A stretch of 64,000 bases of DNA from Saccharibacillus alkalitolerans (GCF_011090185.1 NZ_JAAFGS010000002.1:620001-684000); one strand, 5' to 3'; shown: positions 41,573-51,760, numbered from the stretch's first letter. Translations and numbers: made by a program. Notes: generated by a model not told the origin, from the sequence alone.

Positions 41573-44176
41573 TCACAAAACGACTTCTACCCTCACCGTC
41601 TCTCCCGGAGCGTATATCGGCAGCTGGTTCCCTTCGAGGCGTTCTCCGCCGACGAAGACTTCCTTGACGACGCGGCCTTCCCCGCTCTCGTTGCGAACCT
41701 CGATCTCGTACAGGGCGCCCCGGAAACGGCGGGATACCGTATAACCTTCCCACTCCGGCGGGATGCACGGATCGATCCGCAGCCCTTCCAGCGACGCCCG
41801 GACGCCCAAAATATGCTGCGTGGCGGCCACGTACATCCAGGCGGCCGTTCCCGTCAGCCAGGAGACGTTCGCCAGGCCGAATTTGTCGGAATCCGGGCCG
41901 AACAGGTTCGACGCGTACACGTAAGGCTCCGCGCGGTAGCGTTCGATTCCGGCCTTGTCCATCGCCACGCTCGGGATGAGCTGCCGGTAGTATTTGTACG
42001 CCAGATCGCCGCGGCCCAGCATGCACTCCGCGATAATCGCCCACGTGTTGGCATGGCAGAATACCGCTCCGTTTTCGCCCGTTCCGGGATTGTAATTCGT
42101 GAGCGGATCTTCGGCACTCGGGAAATCGACGATCGGCGGATGCAGCTTTTTGATGCCCAGCTCCGTATCGAGCATGTCCCTCACGCTGTCCATCGCGATC
42201 CGCCCTTTTTCCCCGTCCGCCATGCCCGAGAGCACCGACCACGTCTGCGCGTTCAGCCACAGCTTGGCTTGATCGTGCTCGTCCGTTCCCAGAAAGCGCC
42301 CGTCGTCCATCACCGCGCGCCGGAACCATTTGCCGTCCCAGCCCGCCTCGTTTACCCGCTTCTGCTGGTCATCGTACAGCTTCCGGTAGCGTTCCGCGTC
42401 TTCGCCGCCGCCCGCCATAGGCGCCAGATCGATCATCTTGAGCAGCGCCGTCCCGAACTGCATCGCCGTCCAGATGCTCTCGCCCCTGCCTTCGCGGCAG
42501 ACGCGGAACAGCTGGTCGTTCCAGTCCGAACGCAGCATGAGCGGGAAGCCGTTCGCGCCCAGATGGTCTTCCGTAAAATCGATCGCCCGCCGCAGATGTT
42601 CGTAGACGCTGCCTTCCCCTCCGTCGTAATACGGAATCTGTTCGGCCAAAAAGGAAGCGTCCCCGCTCTCCGCGATCAGATCCCACACCGCCAGCGCCGT
42701 CCACAGATGATCGTCCGAATGGACGCTCGTCACCGGGTCCCAGCCTTCATGCGGGAAAAAGTAATGGTTCACGTGTCCGTCGGCGTACTGCTGCCCGAGC
42801 AGCAGGCGCAGCTTGTCTTTCGCGGCTTCGATGTCGTGCGGGACGACGGCCAGAACGTCCTGCGCCGTGTCGCGGAAGCCCACGCCCCGGAACGTGCCCG
42901 TCGCGTAGAACGAGATGTTGCGGGAAAACAGGAAGTTGCGCTGCGCCTGATACGGGTTCCAGACGTTCAGCATCCGCTGCGCCTCGGGGTCCGGCAGTTC
43001 GCAGTTCCAGGCGCCCAGGTAATCGTCCCAGTTCTCGCGCAATCCGGCAAAAGAACGCGCTGCGAAGTCCTTCTGCCGAGACCGCTCCACGGCCAGCAGC
43101 GCCTCCGCCTCGTCCGGCGCGGTGCCGAGGAACACGTTGATCTCCTTCGTCTCGCCGGGCGCCAGCGTCACCGTCATCTGCAGCGCGCCGCACGGATCGC
43201 CGCCGAGCAGCGTCGAATTCGTGCAGCCGCCGCGCTCGATCGCCAGCGGATTCGATTCGCTCCGGTAGCTGCCGATAAACGCGTCGCGGTCGCCGTCATA
43301 GCCGGTCAGCGGAACGTCGGCGGCGAAATAGACCAGCGGCGTCTCCTCCGGCTTCGGTTGGTTCTCGACGCCGTAGCGGTACAGCAGCACGCCGCCTTCC
43401 GCATGCGTGACCGACACCTGATGCTTGTTGTAGCACTGCCACTGCAGCTCGCGCATGAATTCCATCATGCCGAATTCGGCATAGGCGTACACGTTGAGCG
43501 TTTTTTCCTCGGGACCGTCGTTGGTCAGATTAAGGTTCCAGATCAGCGAATTCTCTTCCGGACCGACGAAATAGACCGTACGGGCGGAGATGCCGCCCTT
43601 CGCCGCTTCGAAGCGGGTGTAGCCCATGCCGTGCGCGCTTTTCCAGGCGTCCGGGCGGGTGAAGGACGGCTCGTTGGTCGGACACCAGTATTCCGCCGAA
43701 GCCCGATTCAAATCGGCAGCCGAACCCGCGTCCGAACCGCTTCCCCGGTCCGTTTCCTGGATGTACAGATAAGGACCGGAGCGGTCGGTCGGCAGGTGGA
43801 AAAAGCGGTAGCGCGTAATTCTCCAGATCTGCGGCGACTTGTAAAAGGCGACTCCGCCTCCGGCATGCGACAGCATCATATGAAAAGTGCCGTTGGACAG
43901 GTAGTTCATCCAGGGCGTCGGCAGATCGCGGCGGTAGAACTCGATTTCGCGCGCTTCGTCGAGGAAAGCGTAAGCGCCGTCCGAGCGGCGTTCGGGCATG
44001 CCGGCGGCGGACGGAGAGGCGGTGTCCGGCACCGTCTCTCCGACGGACGAAGCGCCGTCGGCGCCGGAACGGGCGGCGGACAGCGCCGCTGCCCCGGCGG
44101 CCGCGGCCGCGGCGGGACCGAGCGCGGACAATCGGCCGGCATTCCCGGCTGCGCTTCGTTTTTCGTTAACGTTCAT
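41573..44176 (-). CDS. GH94 family glycoside phosphorylase
   Basis: An 867-residue enzyme like the cellobiose-phosphorylase family, which splits beta-glucosides with phosphate to alpha-glucose-1-phosphate. It has the beta-sandwich N-domain (YLSNGTFHMMLSHAGGG, WCPTNEPSFTRPDAWK) and the (alpha/alpha)6 catalytic domain with the acidic DWND motif at 550-553. The blocks GVGFRDTAQDVLAVV and FCHANTWAIIAECMLGRGD and the usual C-terminal strands are present. The first ~60 residues are an Ala/Gly/Ser-rich tail, not a signal peptide, followed by DGAYAFLDE. The acceptor sugar cannot be told from sequence. It ends a long minus-strand polysaccharide cluster, after the GH2 gene. Confidence 0.85.
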   Translation of the reverse strand: MNVNEKRSAAGNAGRLSALGPAAAAAAGAAALSAARSGADGASSVGETVPDTASPSAAGMPERRSDGAYAFLDEAREIEFYRRDLPTPWMNYLSNGTFHMMLSHAGGGVAFYKSPQIWRITRYRFFHLPTDRSGPYLYIQETDRGSGSDAGSAADLNRASAEYWCPTNEPSFTRPDAWKSAHGMGYTRFEAAKGGISARTVYFVGPEENSLIWNLNLTNDGPEEKTLNVYAYAEFGMMEFMRELQWQCYNKHQVSVTHAEGGVLLYRYGVENQPKPEETPLVYFAADVPLTGYDGDRDAFIGSYRSESNPLAIERGGCTNSTLLGGDPCGALQMTVTLAPGETKEINVFLGTAPDEAEALLAVERSRQKDFAARSFAGLRENWDDYLGAWNCELPDPEAQRMLNVWNPYQAQRNFLFSRNISFYATGTFRGVGFRDTAQDVLAVVPHDIEAAKDKLRLLLGQQYADGHVNHYFFPHEGWDPVTSVHSDDHLWTALAVWDLIAESGDASFLAEQIPYYDGGEGSVYEHLRRAIDFTEDHLGANGFPLMLRSDWNDQLFRVCREGRGESIWTAMQFGTALLKMIDLAPMAGGGEDAERYRKLYDDQQKRVNEAGWDGKWFRRAVMDDGRFLGTDEHDQAKLWLNAQTWSVLSGMADGEKGRIAMDSVRDMLDTELGIKKLHPPIVDFPSAEDPLTNYNPGTGENGAVFCHANTWAIIAECMLGRGDLAYKYYRQLIPSVAMDKAGIERYRAEPYVYASNLFGPDSDKFGLANVSWLTGTAAWMYVAATQHILGVRASLEGLRIDPCIPPEWEGYTVSRRFRGALYEIEVRNESGEGRVVKEVFVGGERLEGNQLPIYAPGETVRVEVVL

Positions 44177-44247
44177 GGTTGGATTCGCTCCTTTCGGCTG
44201 CGGTCTGCGGATTCGGAAAATCTAGTCGGGCCTCTGTCGGCCCCCGT

Positions 44248-47200
44248 TTACTTCGGTTCGACCTCGTCGATCGTCATGCGATAGCGCAGATCGTCCATCG
44301 GCGTGCCGTCCGGATGTTCGAAAAAGACGCCCAGCGCGATATCTTCCGCCGCGCCGCGGACGACGGCGATCAGGCGGTTGACGCCCGGACGCAGCTCCGA
44401 CGGATAATGAGGGCCTTCGAGCCGACGGCCGTTCAGCCACGGCTCGACCGAGACCGCGTTTCCCGTGATCCGCAGCCGGAAAGGCCGTCCGGCTTCGGCA
44501 TCCGATTCCGCGGCGCCCATTTCCCGCGGCTCCGTTTCCGGCGGCAGCACGAAAGCGCTCAGGAACCACAGCCCCCCGGCCGAGCCTTGAATGCGCATCT
44601 TCCCGTCTTCGGGACTGCGTTCTTTTTTCTTCATCCAGCCGTACAGCCCTTCGCCCAGATTGTTGAGCGAAAATTCGGGATCGGTATAATAGGCCCTCAT
44701 CTCTTCTTCGTTCTGATAAGGCTCGCACGGCAGCGCCATCATCGCTTCCGCCGCGTATTGGGCGTCGCCTTTGGCGCTGCTCCACAGATCGTCCGCGTAA
44801 GCGGCGCCCATATTGGCCAGCAGCCTGGCGTACACCCGCAGGCTCTTGTCGAGCCCCGGCCGCAGAGGAATCTGCGAGCAGACGATCGAGCCGGAGCCGA
44901 CCGGCGCTTCGACGACGAACGCACCCGGTCTTCTCGCGCGCTCGCGATTCAGCTCGACCAGCGCCAACCGGCTGTGCTCGGCCGTGTGCTTGTGCACGAA
45001 ATAATCTTTCCATGCCGTCCCTTCGACGCTGACGCAGACCCGGCGGACGCCTTCGGCGTCGATGCGGTGCAGGCCCAGCGGCAGATTGTCGACGTCGCGC
45101 GGCGAAAGGTGCACTTTGTCCAGGCCGAACAGATCGGCCGGACTCAGGCCGGCGGCCAGCGGACGGGCATAATCCGCTTCCAGCTGGTAAGCCTCGTGGG
45201 CGGTCACCGAGACCGGACGGCCGAGCAGGCGCGACAGCGCGTCGCCGTGCGATTCGTCGCACGGCAGCACCAGCACCGCGCCGCCGGCTTCGGCGAAGGC
45301 GCGGGCCGCCTCCGGCGCGCCCGGCTCGCGCAGCAGGGCGGGATCGAGCAGCAGCAGTCCGGGCCGGACGGCCGAGCTCCGCGCAGCTTCCGGCGCGCTC
45401 TCCCCGCTCAGGCGAACCGCCAGCGCCGACAGGTCGCTGGCGCGGCGCAGCGGCTCGTACGGCAGCGACAGCGCCGCCAAGAAGCGCTCGGCCATGCCGC
45501 CTCGCGCGGCCAGGAAGCGCACCGGCGCGGCCGCGCTTCCTTCGGCTCCGCCCGGCGGAGCCGTCAGGGCGCCGCGCGCCCCCGCCCGCGCGGCGTCGGC
45601 GCGGCCCGCATGCGCCAGCAGCCGGCGCAGCAGCAGGCACGCCTGCGGCACGCGCGCGAACCGGCCCGTCAGCCCGAGCTGGTTCGCGAGCATGTATCCT
45701 TCCCCGCCGCGGTATTCCAGCAGCGGCGTCCACAGATCGCCGCCGTCGCCGAAGTCGCCGGCGGCGCATTCCAGCAGCAGGCGGAAGTCGCCCGCCGCCG
45801 GCTTTTCGAAAGCGGCGTCGATGATCGGCACCGGCCCCTCCTCGCGCAGCTCCGGGTCCCAGAACATAAGATCGTCGTCGCCGAGTCCGGCGAGCACCGG
45901 ATGATCGCGGCCGCCCGAATGGGCGCGGAGAAAATCGCGCCGGCTCAGCGCCAGGCCGCCGATCGAGAAGCTGTCCTGTTCCAGCACCAGCAGGCGTCCT
46001 CCGCGCGCAGCGAAGCTCTTGGCCCCTCGCTCGATGACTCCGCTCCGATCAAGGATGCGGCTGCCGACGATCAGCAGCGCCCCCCGCGGCAGATCGGCCA
46101 ATCTTTCCGGCTCGACTTCGCGGCAGCCCGGCAGCAGCGAACGGATCAGCCCGTAATCGTCCGCCCCTCCGACATAGAAGCTTTCGCCGTCGACCGTCAC
46201 CGGATCGGTCTTCATGGCGGCGGGGAAGATCCGGTACGTTTTCCGGACTTCGTGCACCGGCTCGCCGTCATGATACAGGACAGCCGTCAGTTCCGCGGCG
46301 TCCTCGGCATACCCGGCTTCCGCCGCCCGGCCTGCCGGGCGCGATGCCGGACGAGGCATCCAGCGGAATTCGGCCGTCTTCGTTTCCGCCGGCTCCTGCC
46401 GGAACATCAGCGTCTCTCGGCGGATTTCGTCTCCGTTCTGCGTCACGGTAAATTCCACTTCGACGTCGCGCCCCGTCAGCGTATCGTTATGCACGTCAAA
46501 GCTTCGCGCGATCTCCCCGTCGTCGAAGAAGCAGCGATCGTATTCGGCGGCGATGAGCGCGGCCGGGCGGAAAGCTTCCTTCATGATCGCAAAGGACGGG
46601 TTCGGGCGGTAAAGCGGATATTCCGGCGGCAGCAGTCCGTTGTTCAGCGTCAGCGAGTAGGCCGGGATATACGCCGGCTTCACGCCGGGCGACTCCAGCT
46701 CTTCCCACTCCAGCGGAATATCCCGCTCGGGCATCGCCCTCATGAAATAATGGGCGAAGTTGAACGTCGAAATGCCGGACACGCCTCGGCGGCGCGCATA
46801 TTCGACGAACAGCCGCTCTTTTTCCGCCAGCCCTTTGACCGCTTCGTCGGTGTGCCGGTACGCGTTTAGCCCCATATAGACGCTGGCGTTCTGCGGACAA
46901 ATATACCACCAGCTGCCGTGCTCGCCGAACGTCAGCGGCACGCTGCGATCCCACTGTCCGATCGTGCCGTCGATGTTGTAATGCCGGCTCTCCACTTCGG
47001 TCAGATTTTTCGGCAGCAGCCGGTTATCCCCTTCCGCCACGATGAGACGCGTCGGATCGAGACTGCGCATGGCGTCCATCATGGCGGGAATATGCCGCTT
47101 GAATTCGTCGCGGCCGTCGACCCAGCGCATTTCGTTCTCCACGCTCCAGAGAATCACCGACGGATGGTTGCGGTCGCGCAGCACCAGACGGCGCACATGC

Positions 47201-48669
47201 TCCATGCAGTTCCGGATGTAGTCCGGATGATCCGCCGCCATCGACTTGCCCGAACCGTAGATCGCCGTTTCGCTCACCAGCAGCATGCCGGTCTCGTCCG
47301 CGACGCGCAGGAAATATTCCGGGTAAGGTTCCGCGTGCAGCCGGATGCAGTTGACCCCGACCTCCCGGCATACGGCGTACCAGGATCGCACGTATTCTTC
47401 CGTCTGCTGCGTCGGCCCCTGAAAATGCCAGGAGTCGCCCCGCAGACGAAGCGGAACGCCGTTCAGCATGAAATTCGGCCCTTCGCTCCAGAACTCGCGG
47501 AACCCGAACCTTTCCAGCGTCCGGTCGATCGGAGTCCCCCGTTCCTGCAGCTCCAGTTCGGCTTCGTACAAGACGGGCGAGTCCGGACTCCACAGCTCCG
47601 CGTCCGTCCAATCCAGCCGAAACTCCGCCGCGCCGATCGGAGGCAGCGCGTCGTTTTCGCACAGCCGGCCGGAATGCGCAGCTTCTCCGGGACGAAACGG
47701 GAACCCGTCCCCCGATCCTTCTTCCGCCTTGCTGCCCGTATGCGGGCCGCCGGCTGCCGGCGCCGCGTTCCCGGCCTGGGCATGAGGCCAATCGTTCCCC
47801 TCGCCGCCTTCCCGTACCGCACCGGCCCCGCTTGAAGCTTTCACCTCCGCCCGGGCTTCCAGCACCGGCGCTTCTTCCGGCCGGCCGGCGCGACGCACCT
47901 TCAGCGCGACCGACAGATCGCCGGACGGCCGGCATCCGCCGCTTCCGCCGACGAGCGCGTCGATTTCCAGCCTGCCTTCCCGCACCGAAGTGCGAACGGC
48001 GATCCGTTCCAGCGCCGCCCGCGGGTAGCTTTCCAGCCAGACGTCCTGCCACAGCCCACGCCCCAGATAACCGAACCAGGAGCCGGTCAGTCCCGTCACT
48101 TTGATCGCCCCCGAAGGGATCGCCGTCTTGTCGAAATTGGCGCAGACGACCTGCAGCTCGTGGGTTCCGCCGGGACGCGCCCGATCCGTGACGTCGAGAC
48201 GCAGCGGCAGATAGCCGTCGCGCCAGACCGCGATCCGCTCCCCGTCCAGATAGACCGCCGCCTGCTGCATGACGCCGTCGAGCCGAAGCACGATCCGCCG
48301 TCCCGCCCAGGCTTCCGGTACCGCGAAATTCCGGCGCAGCAGGCCCGCTTCCGCGGCGTCCCACTCCGGCGGATAACCGTACGGCGCGAACAACTCGTAA
48401 TCGTACTCTTCGATCTTTCCGAACGCGTACCCCGGCCGCGATTCGTACGACCCCCGCCAGCTGGACGGCACCCTCACCTTCCGTTCCCCGTAAACCGCCG
48501 ACTTCGGCAGCGACAGCTCCTGCGGCCGATCGGGCAGCGGCATGAAATCCCATTCCCCGTTCAGGCTGATCCGGTCTCGCCCCGAATCTCCCGGCATCGC
48601 CGCGCGGTTCGCTTGCCCGGGCATGACGGCTTCCGCCCGTGCTCCCGTATCCTTCGTCTCTCTCGGCAT
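44248..48669 (-). CDS. Very large GH2 family glycoside hydrolase
   Basis: A 1473-residue cytosolic protein. The GH2 core is an N-terminal jelly-roll (SLNGEWDFMPLPDRP, FGYLGRGLWQDVWLE), an Ig-like domain, and a TIM barrel with acid/base Glu513 in SVENEM and nucleophile Glu583 in TFGEHGSWWY. A disordered Gly/Ala/Glu-rich insert occupies about 270-345 inside the Ig-like domain. The ~700 residues after the barrel are unusual: they look like a glutamine-amidotransferase-like trimerisation fold (residues ~860-1300, ALLIVGSRILDRSGV, GGAVLVLPCDESHG) and a C-terminal jelly-roll. Beta-galactosidase or beta-glucuronidase-type activity is possible. Confidence 0.85.
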   Translation of the reverse strand: MPRETKDTGARAEAVMPGQANRAAMPGDSGRDRISLNGEWDFMPLPDRPQELSLPKSAVYGERKVRVPSSWRGSYESRPGYAFGKIEEYDYELFAPYGYPPEWDAAEAGLLRRNFAVPEAWAGRRIVLRLDGVMQQAAVYLDGERIAVWRDGYLPLRLDVTDRARPGGTHELQVVCANFDKTAIPSGAIKVTGLTGSWFGYLGRGLWQDVWLESYPRAALERIAVRTSVREGRLEIDALVGGSGGCRPSGDLSVALKVRRAGRPEEAPVLEARAEVKASSGAGAVREGGEGNDWPHAQAGNAAPAAGGPHTGSKAEEGSGDGFPFRPGEAAHSGRLCENDALPPIGAAEFRLDWTDAELWSPDSPVLYEAELELQERGTPIDRTLERFGFREFWSEGPNFMLNGVPLRLRGDSWHFQGPTQQTEEYVRSWYAVCREVGVNCIRLHAEPYPEYFLRVADETGMLLVSETAIYGSGKSMAADHPDYIRNCMEHVRRLVLRDRNHPSVILWSVENEMRWVDGRDEFKRHIPAMMDAMRSLDPTRLIVAEGDNRLLPKNLTEVESRHYNIDGTIGQWDRSVPLTFGEHGSWWYICPQNASVYMGLNAYRHTDEAVKGLAEKERLFVEYARRRGVSGISTFNFAHYFMRAMPERDIPLEWEELESPGVKPAYIPAYSLTLNNGLLPPEYPLYRPNPSFAIMKEAFRPAALIAAEYDRCFFDDGEIARSFDVHNDTLTGRDVEVEFTVTQNGDEIRRETLMFRQEPAETKTAEFRWMPRPASRPAGRAAEAGYAEDAAELTAVLYHDGEPVHEVRKTYRIFPAAMKTDPVTVDGESFYVGGADDYGLIRSLLPGCREVEPERLADLPRGALLIVGSRILDRSGVIERGAKSFAARGGRLLVLEQDSFSIGGLALSRRDFLRAHSGGRDHPVLAGLGDDDLMFWDPELREEGPVPIIDAAFEKPAAGDFRLLLECAAGDFGDGGDLWTPLLEYRGGEGYMLANQLGLTGRFARVPQACLLLRRLLAHAGRADAARAGARGALTAPPGGAEGSAAAPVRFLAARGGMAERFLAALSLPYEPLRRASDLSALAVRLSGESAPEAARSSAVRPGLLLLDPALLREPGAPEAARAFAEAGGAVLVLPCDESHGDALSRLLGRPVSVTAHEAYQLEADYARPLAAGLSPADLFGLDKVHLSPRDVDNLPLGLHRIDAEGVRRVCVSVEGTAWKDYFVHKHTAEHSRLALVELNRERARRPGAFVVEAPVGSGSIVCSQIPLRPGLDKSLRVYARLLANMGAAYADDLWSSAKGDAQYAAEAMMALPCEPYQNEEEMRAYYTDPEFSLNNLGEGLYGWMKKKERSPEDGKMRIQGSAGGLWFLSAFVLPPETEPREMGAAESDAEAGRPFRLRITGNAVSVEPWLNGRRLEGPHYPSELRPGVNRLIAVVRGAAEDIALGVFFEHPDGTPMDDLRYRMTIDEVEPK

Positions 48670-48673
48670 CGCT

Positions 48674-49438
48674 TCAGTCTCCTTCCTGATCCGGCAGCCG
48701 CGCCTCCAGCACCCGGTCCGCGTTCAGCCAGACCGTCTGCCCCTCCGGCGCATCCCGCCATTCGATAAAATGCGGCTGCATCGCCGATCCCCAATCTTTC
48801 GGCGTATTGCGGGTCTTCAGCGTTCCTTCGTACGGCGGAGGCCCGATCGTGGCCGGACGCTCCGCATAGAAAAACAGCAGGTTTTCATGCAGCCCGATGA
48901 TCCCGTATTTGTCCCCGTCCCCCGGCTTCTCTTCCTGATATTGATAATGGTAAAAAACGTAGCTCGCCGTCATGTCCGGCTTCAGCCGCGCGACGCGCCC
49001 GTGACTTTCCGACGACCTTCCTCCCCCGGCCCCGCCGGCTTTCAGATCGCTCTCGGCCTTCCCTCTGTCCGCTTCCCCCTTGTTCGGCGCCGCCGTTTTC
49101 CGCCACGGTTCTCTCGCATCCGGACGCCGATAATGGAAAATGTCCGTCATCGGCACGAACAACCTTCCTCCGCGTTCTCCCGGCCAGACCGACAGCACGT
49201 TCTCCGCCCCGGGAAAAAGAGCTTCCGCATCCAACGGCGCGGCATCGGCTTCTTCCGTCGGCCCGGTCGTTTCCGCATACAGGAACCAGTGCCCGCCTTC
49301 GCCGAAGACGCTCAGCCGCGCGGCGCCGGCTTCCTCCATTGCGGATTCGAGACGGTCCCGCTCGCCTTCCGCCTGCCGAAAATAAGCCGCCGCCGCTTCC
49401 GTATCCGGACTCCAAGCCCGGTATATCCACCTTTTCAT
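48674..49438 (-). CDS. Protein of unknown function in the polysaccharide cluster
   Basis: A 254-residue soluble protein. The N-terminal part (RWIYRAWSPDTEAAAAYFRQ, LSVFGEGGHWFLYAETT) and C-terminal part (ASYVFYHYQYQEEKPGDGDK, LLFFYAERP) look like two related ferredoxin-like halves. They are separated by a Lys/Gly/Glu-rich linker (about 110-150). The pattern faintly recalls sugar mutarotases of the RhaM type, but I cannot support that. It ends 4 bp before the GH2 gene and starts 45 bp after the AraC-type regulator. Confidence 0.7.
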   Translation of the reverse strand: MKRWIYRAWSPDTEAAAAYFRQAEGERDRLESAMEEAGAARLSVFGEGGHWFLYAETTGPTEEADAAPLDAEALFPGAENVLSVWPGERGGRLFVPMTDIFHYRRPDAREPWRKTAAPNKGEADRGKAESDLKAGGAGGGRSSESHGRVARLKPDMTASYVFYHYQYQEEKPGDGDKYGIIGLHENLLFFYAERPATIGPPPYEGTLKTRNTPKDWGSAMQPHFIEWRDAPEGQTVWLNADRVLEARLPDQEGD

Positions 49439-49483
49439 GCGCTTCTCCTTCCGTTTTCCCCAGTGCTCCGGCAGCGCAGGCCG

Positions 49484-51760
49484 TCAACCGCCGCGCTTTC
49501 GTCTCGGGCCGCCGTTCTGCCGCTCTTTGCGGTACTCGCCGGGCGTCAGTCCCTCCAGCTTCTTGAACACGCGGATAAAGGACATCGGATACAGATAACC
49601 GACTTTTTCCGCGATCGTCTGCACGGACTCCTCGGTCTCCACGAGCAGCCGCTTCGCCTCTTCCATCCGCAGCCGGGCCAGATAATCGACGAACTTCTCG
49701 CCGATCTCTTCCTTGAAGATCCGGCTGATCGCTTTGGCATTGCCGTCGAACGCTTCGCTGATATGCGTAAGCGAGAAGTCCGGGTCGCTGTAATGCTCGG
49801 CGACGTATTCCCGCATCCGGTTCGCCAAGTCGTAATGCTCGCGGTTCATCCGGCCTTCGCGCAGTCTTCCTTCCGCTTCGCGCAGCGAGTCGAGCAGCGG
49901 GGCGCGAAGTTCCCCGATCCATTCGAAATCCCCCGGCGAGGACGGAATGCCGCGCAGGTCGCAGCCGTTCCAGATGTCCTGCATCGGCTGCGGCAGCTCC
50001 TGCATCTCCCGCCCGAACTGCGCCTGAAGCAGATTCAGCAGCCGGACGATATCTTCCTTCGAATAGCCGTCCGACGCGATCAGGGCGAAGAAGCGTTCCA
50101 CCAGCTCTTCCCATTCCGCGCTGCCCAGCCGGAACGCCAGCGCCGCTTCGCGCACCGTCTGCACCATCACGTCCATGCCTTCTCCCTTGGCGGCGCCTTC
50201 CCCGGCGCGGCCGAACACATACACGCGGTCCGGGCCTTCCGCCACTTTGCGGTCCAACGCGGCCGATGCTTTGCGGTATGCGGCCGGAATGCCGGAAAGG
50301 TCGCCGGCCGGGCCGCCGAAGCCGAAAGTCGCCGTAAACTTCGCGTTCTGCTTCAGCCATCCGCCCGCCTGCTGCGCCATTGCCGCCAGACGGGCGGCAT
50401 CGGCCGGCCGGGCGGAATCCGGACGCCGCCGGTACAGCAAGCCCAGCCGGTCGGGCCCGATCCATTCCGTCCAGAGCGGCTCCCCGCATTCGTCCGCGAT
50501 CTCTTGAATGACGCTGCGCAGCATGAATTTGAACAGCGCCAAGTCCCGGGCGGTATGCTCCGCCGACAGCGAAGCATAGGCGTCGATCTCGGCGACGCCG
50601 ACGACGCTGCCTTCGAATTCGCCGGTCACGCCGAGATTTTCCGTCTCCCGGCTCCATTCCTCCGGCGGCATCTCTCGGCTGCCCTCCAGCAGCTCCTTGA
50701 ACATATGAGCCCGCCGGTACGGCAGCCCTTCCGCCTGCTGGCGCTCATAGTCGTTGGTCTGTTCGATCAGCTTCTCCAGCGAGCGCTCGATAAACGCGAA
50801 TTCGTCGTCGCTTCGGCCCGGCGTCAGAATCCCCCGTCCCCGGTGCTGCTCCGCCAGCGCGGCGATCCGGTTCATGACCTGTCCGAGCGGCCGGTAATGC
50901 CGGTGGCTGATATACGTCATGGCGGCGATCCCCCCGATGACGGCGGCGAATCCGAGCAGCGCCCACGCGCCGGAAAAAGCGGTCAGCAGCGAGAACGCGC
51001 CGGCGCCGGCCAAGCGCACCTCCACGCCCCATCCGGTATAAGCCGAAGTCATCCGGATCGTTTCGCGTCCTCCTTCATCGGAGCAGCTCTGCTCGGACCC
51101 TCCGATGATGCCGCCGAATTCGTCTTTGATGCAGACGTCGGTATTTTCACGGCTCATTTCCTGAATCATCGACTGGATCGACTCTTTGCGCACGTTGACG
51201 ACGATCAAGCCCTGTTCCCCGGAAAAATAGGGCACCTGCTTGCTGAGCGACACGACGGCCCTCGGCTCGCGGTCGCCCGGAAACAGCTGCATCTGCCGCA
51301 GGCCGCTCCAGGCGGGCGCCGCCGGGTCGGCCAGCGTTCGCTCGATAAAATCCCGATCGCCGAACGCCGGCAGCGTGGACGAAAACGACTGCATCAGCAC
51401 TTTGTCGTCGGCTTTGCGGTACAGGTAGACGGAATCGATCATCGGCAGGGGAGACATGAAATCGAGCAGCGCCTCGGTCACTCCGTAATCGCGGTAGGGC
51501 GTGGACACGGCCGACTCCTGAAAAAAACCGCTGACCCGGTCGCTCAGCAGCAGCCCCTTGATCGTGGGCGTCTCGATTCCCCGCAGCGAAGTATCGACCA
51601 CCTGCACCAGATTCTGCGCGTAGATCTCGTTCGCGCGGAGCGTCTGCTTGCGCACCGTCTCGCTCAGCGTCATGAAAAAAACGATCACGAGGCAGGACAC
51701 CACCGCGAACAGGATCGGCAGATACGACAAAATGAGCCGGTAAAGCCACTTTTTATGCAT
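49484..51760 (-). CDS. Membrane-bound AraC family regulator (YesS-like)
   Basis: A 758-residue protein with a membrane segment at about 9-31, an extracellular Cache-type sensor (about 35-255, SVYLYRKADD, LIVVNVRKESIQ), a second membrane segment (about 262-285), a cytosolic middle region (about 300-640) and a C-terminal AraC DNA-binding domain (about 655-750) with both helix-turn-helix units (FSLTHISEAFDGNAKAISRIFKE, VQTIAEKVGYLYPMSFIRVFKKL). Such one-component sensors read extracellular sugar and activate nearby uptake genes. In B. subtilis YesS does this in the rhamnogalacturonan region. It is the likely activator of this cluster. Confidence 0.9.
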   Translation of the reverse strand: MHKKWLYRLILSYLPILFAVVSCLVIVFFMTLSETVRKQTLRANEIYAQNLVQVVDTSLRGIETPTIKGLLLSDRVSGFFQESAVSTPYRDYGVTEALLDFMSPLPMIDSVYLYRKADDKVLMQSFSSTLPAFGDRDFIERTLADPAAPAWSGLRQMQLFPGDREPRAVVSLSKQVPYFSGEQGLIVVNVRKESIQSMIQEMSRENTDVCIKDEFGGIIGGSEQSCSDEGGRETIRMTSAYTGWGVEVRLAGAGAFSLLTAFSGAWALLGFAAVIGGIAAMTYISHRHYRPLGQVMNRIAALAEQHRGRGILTPGRSDDEFAFIERSLEKLIEQTNDYERQQAEGLPYRRAHMFKELLEGSREMPPEEWSRETENLGVTGEFEGSVVGVAEIDAYASLSAEHTARDLALFKFMLRSVIQEIADECGEPLWTEWIGPDRLGLLYRRRPDSARPADAARLAAMAQQAGGWLKQNAKFTATFGFGGPAGDLSGIPAAYRKASAALDRKVAEGPDRVYVFGRAGEGAAKGEGMDVMVQTVREAALAFRLGSAEWEELVERFFALIASDGYSKEDIVRLLNLLQAQFGREMQELPQPMQDIWNGCDLRGIPSSPGDFEWIGELRAPLLDSLREAEGRLREGRMNREHYDLANRMREYVAEHYSDPDFSLTHISEAFDGNAKAISRIFKEEIGEKFVDYLARLRMEEAKRLLVETEESVQTIAEKVGYLYPMSFIRVFKKLEGLTPGEYRKERQNGGPRRKRGG

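Noticed and set aside
44179..46869. An 896-codon plus-strand open frame under the GH2 gene
   Set aside because: It is an antisense shadow of a gene with catalytic GH2 motifs, with Arg/Gln-rich non-protein-like composition.
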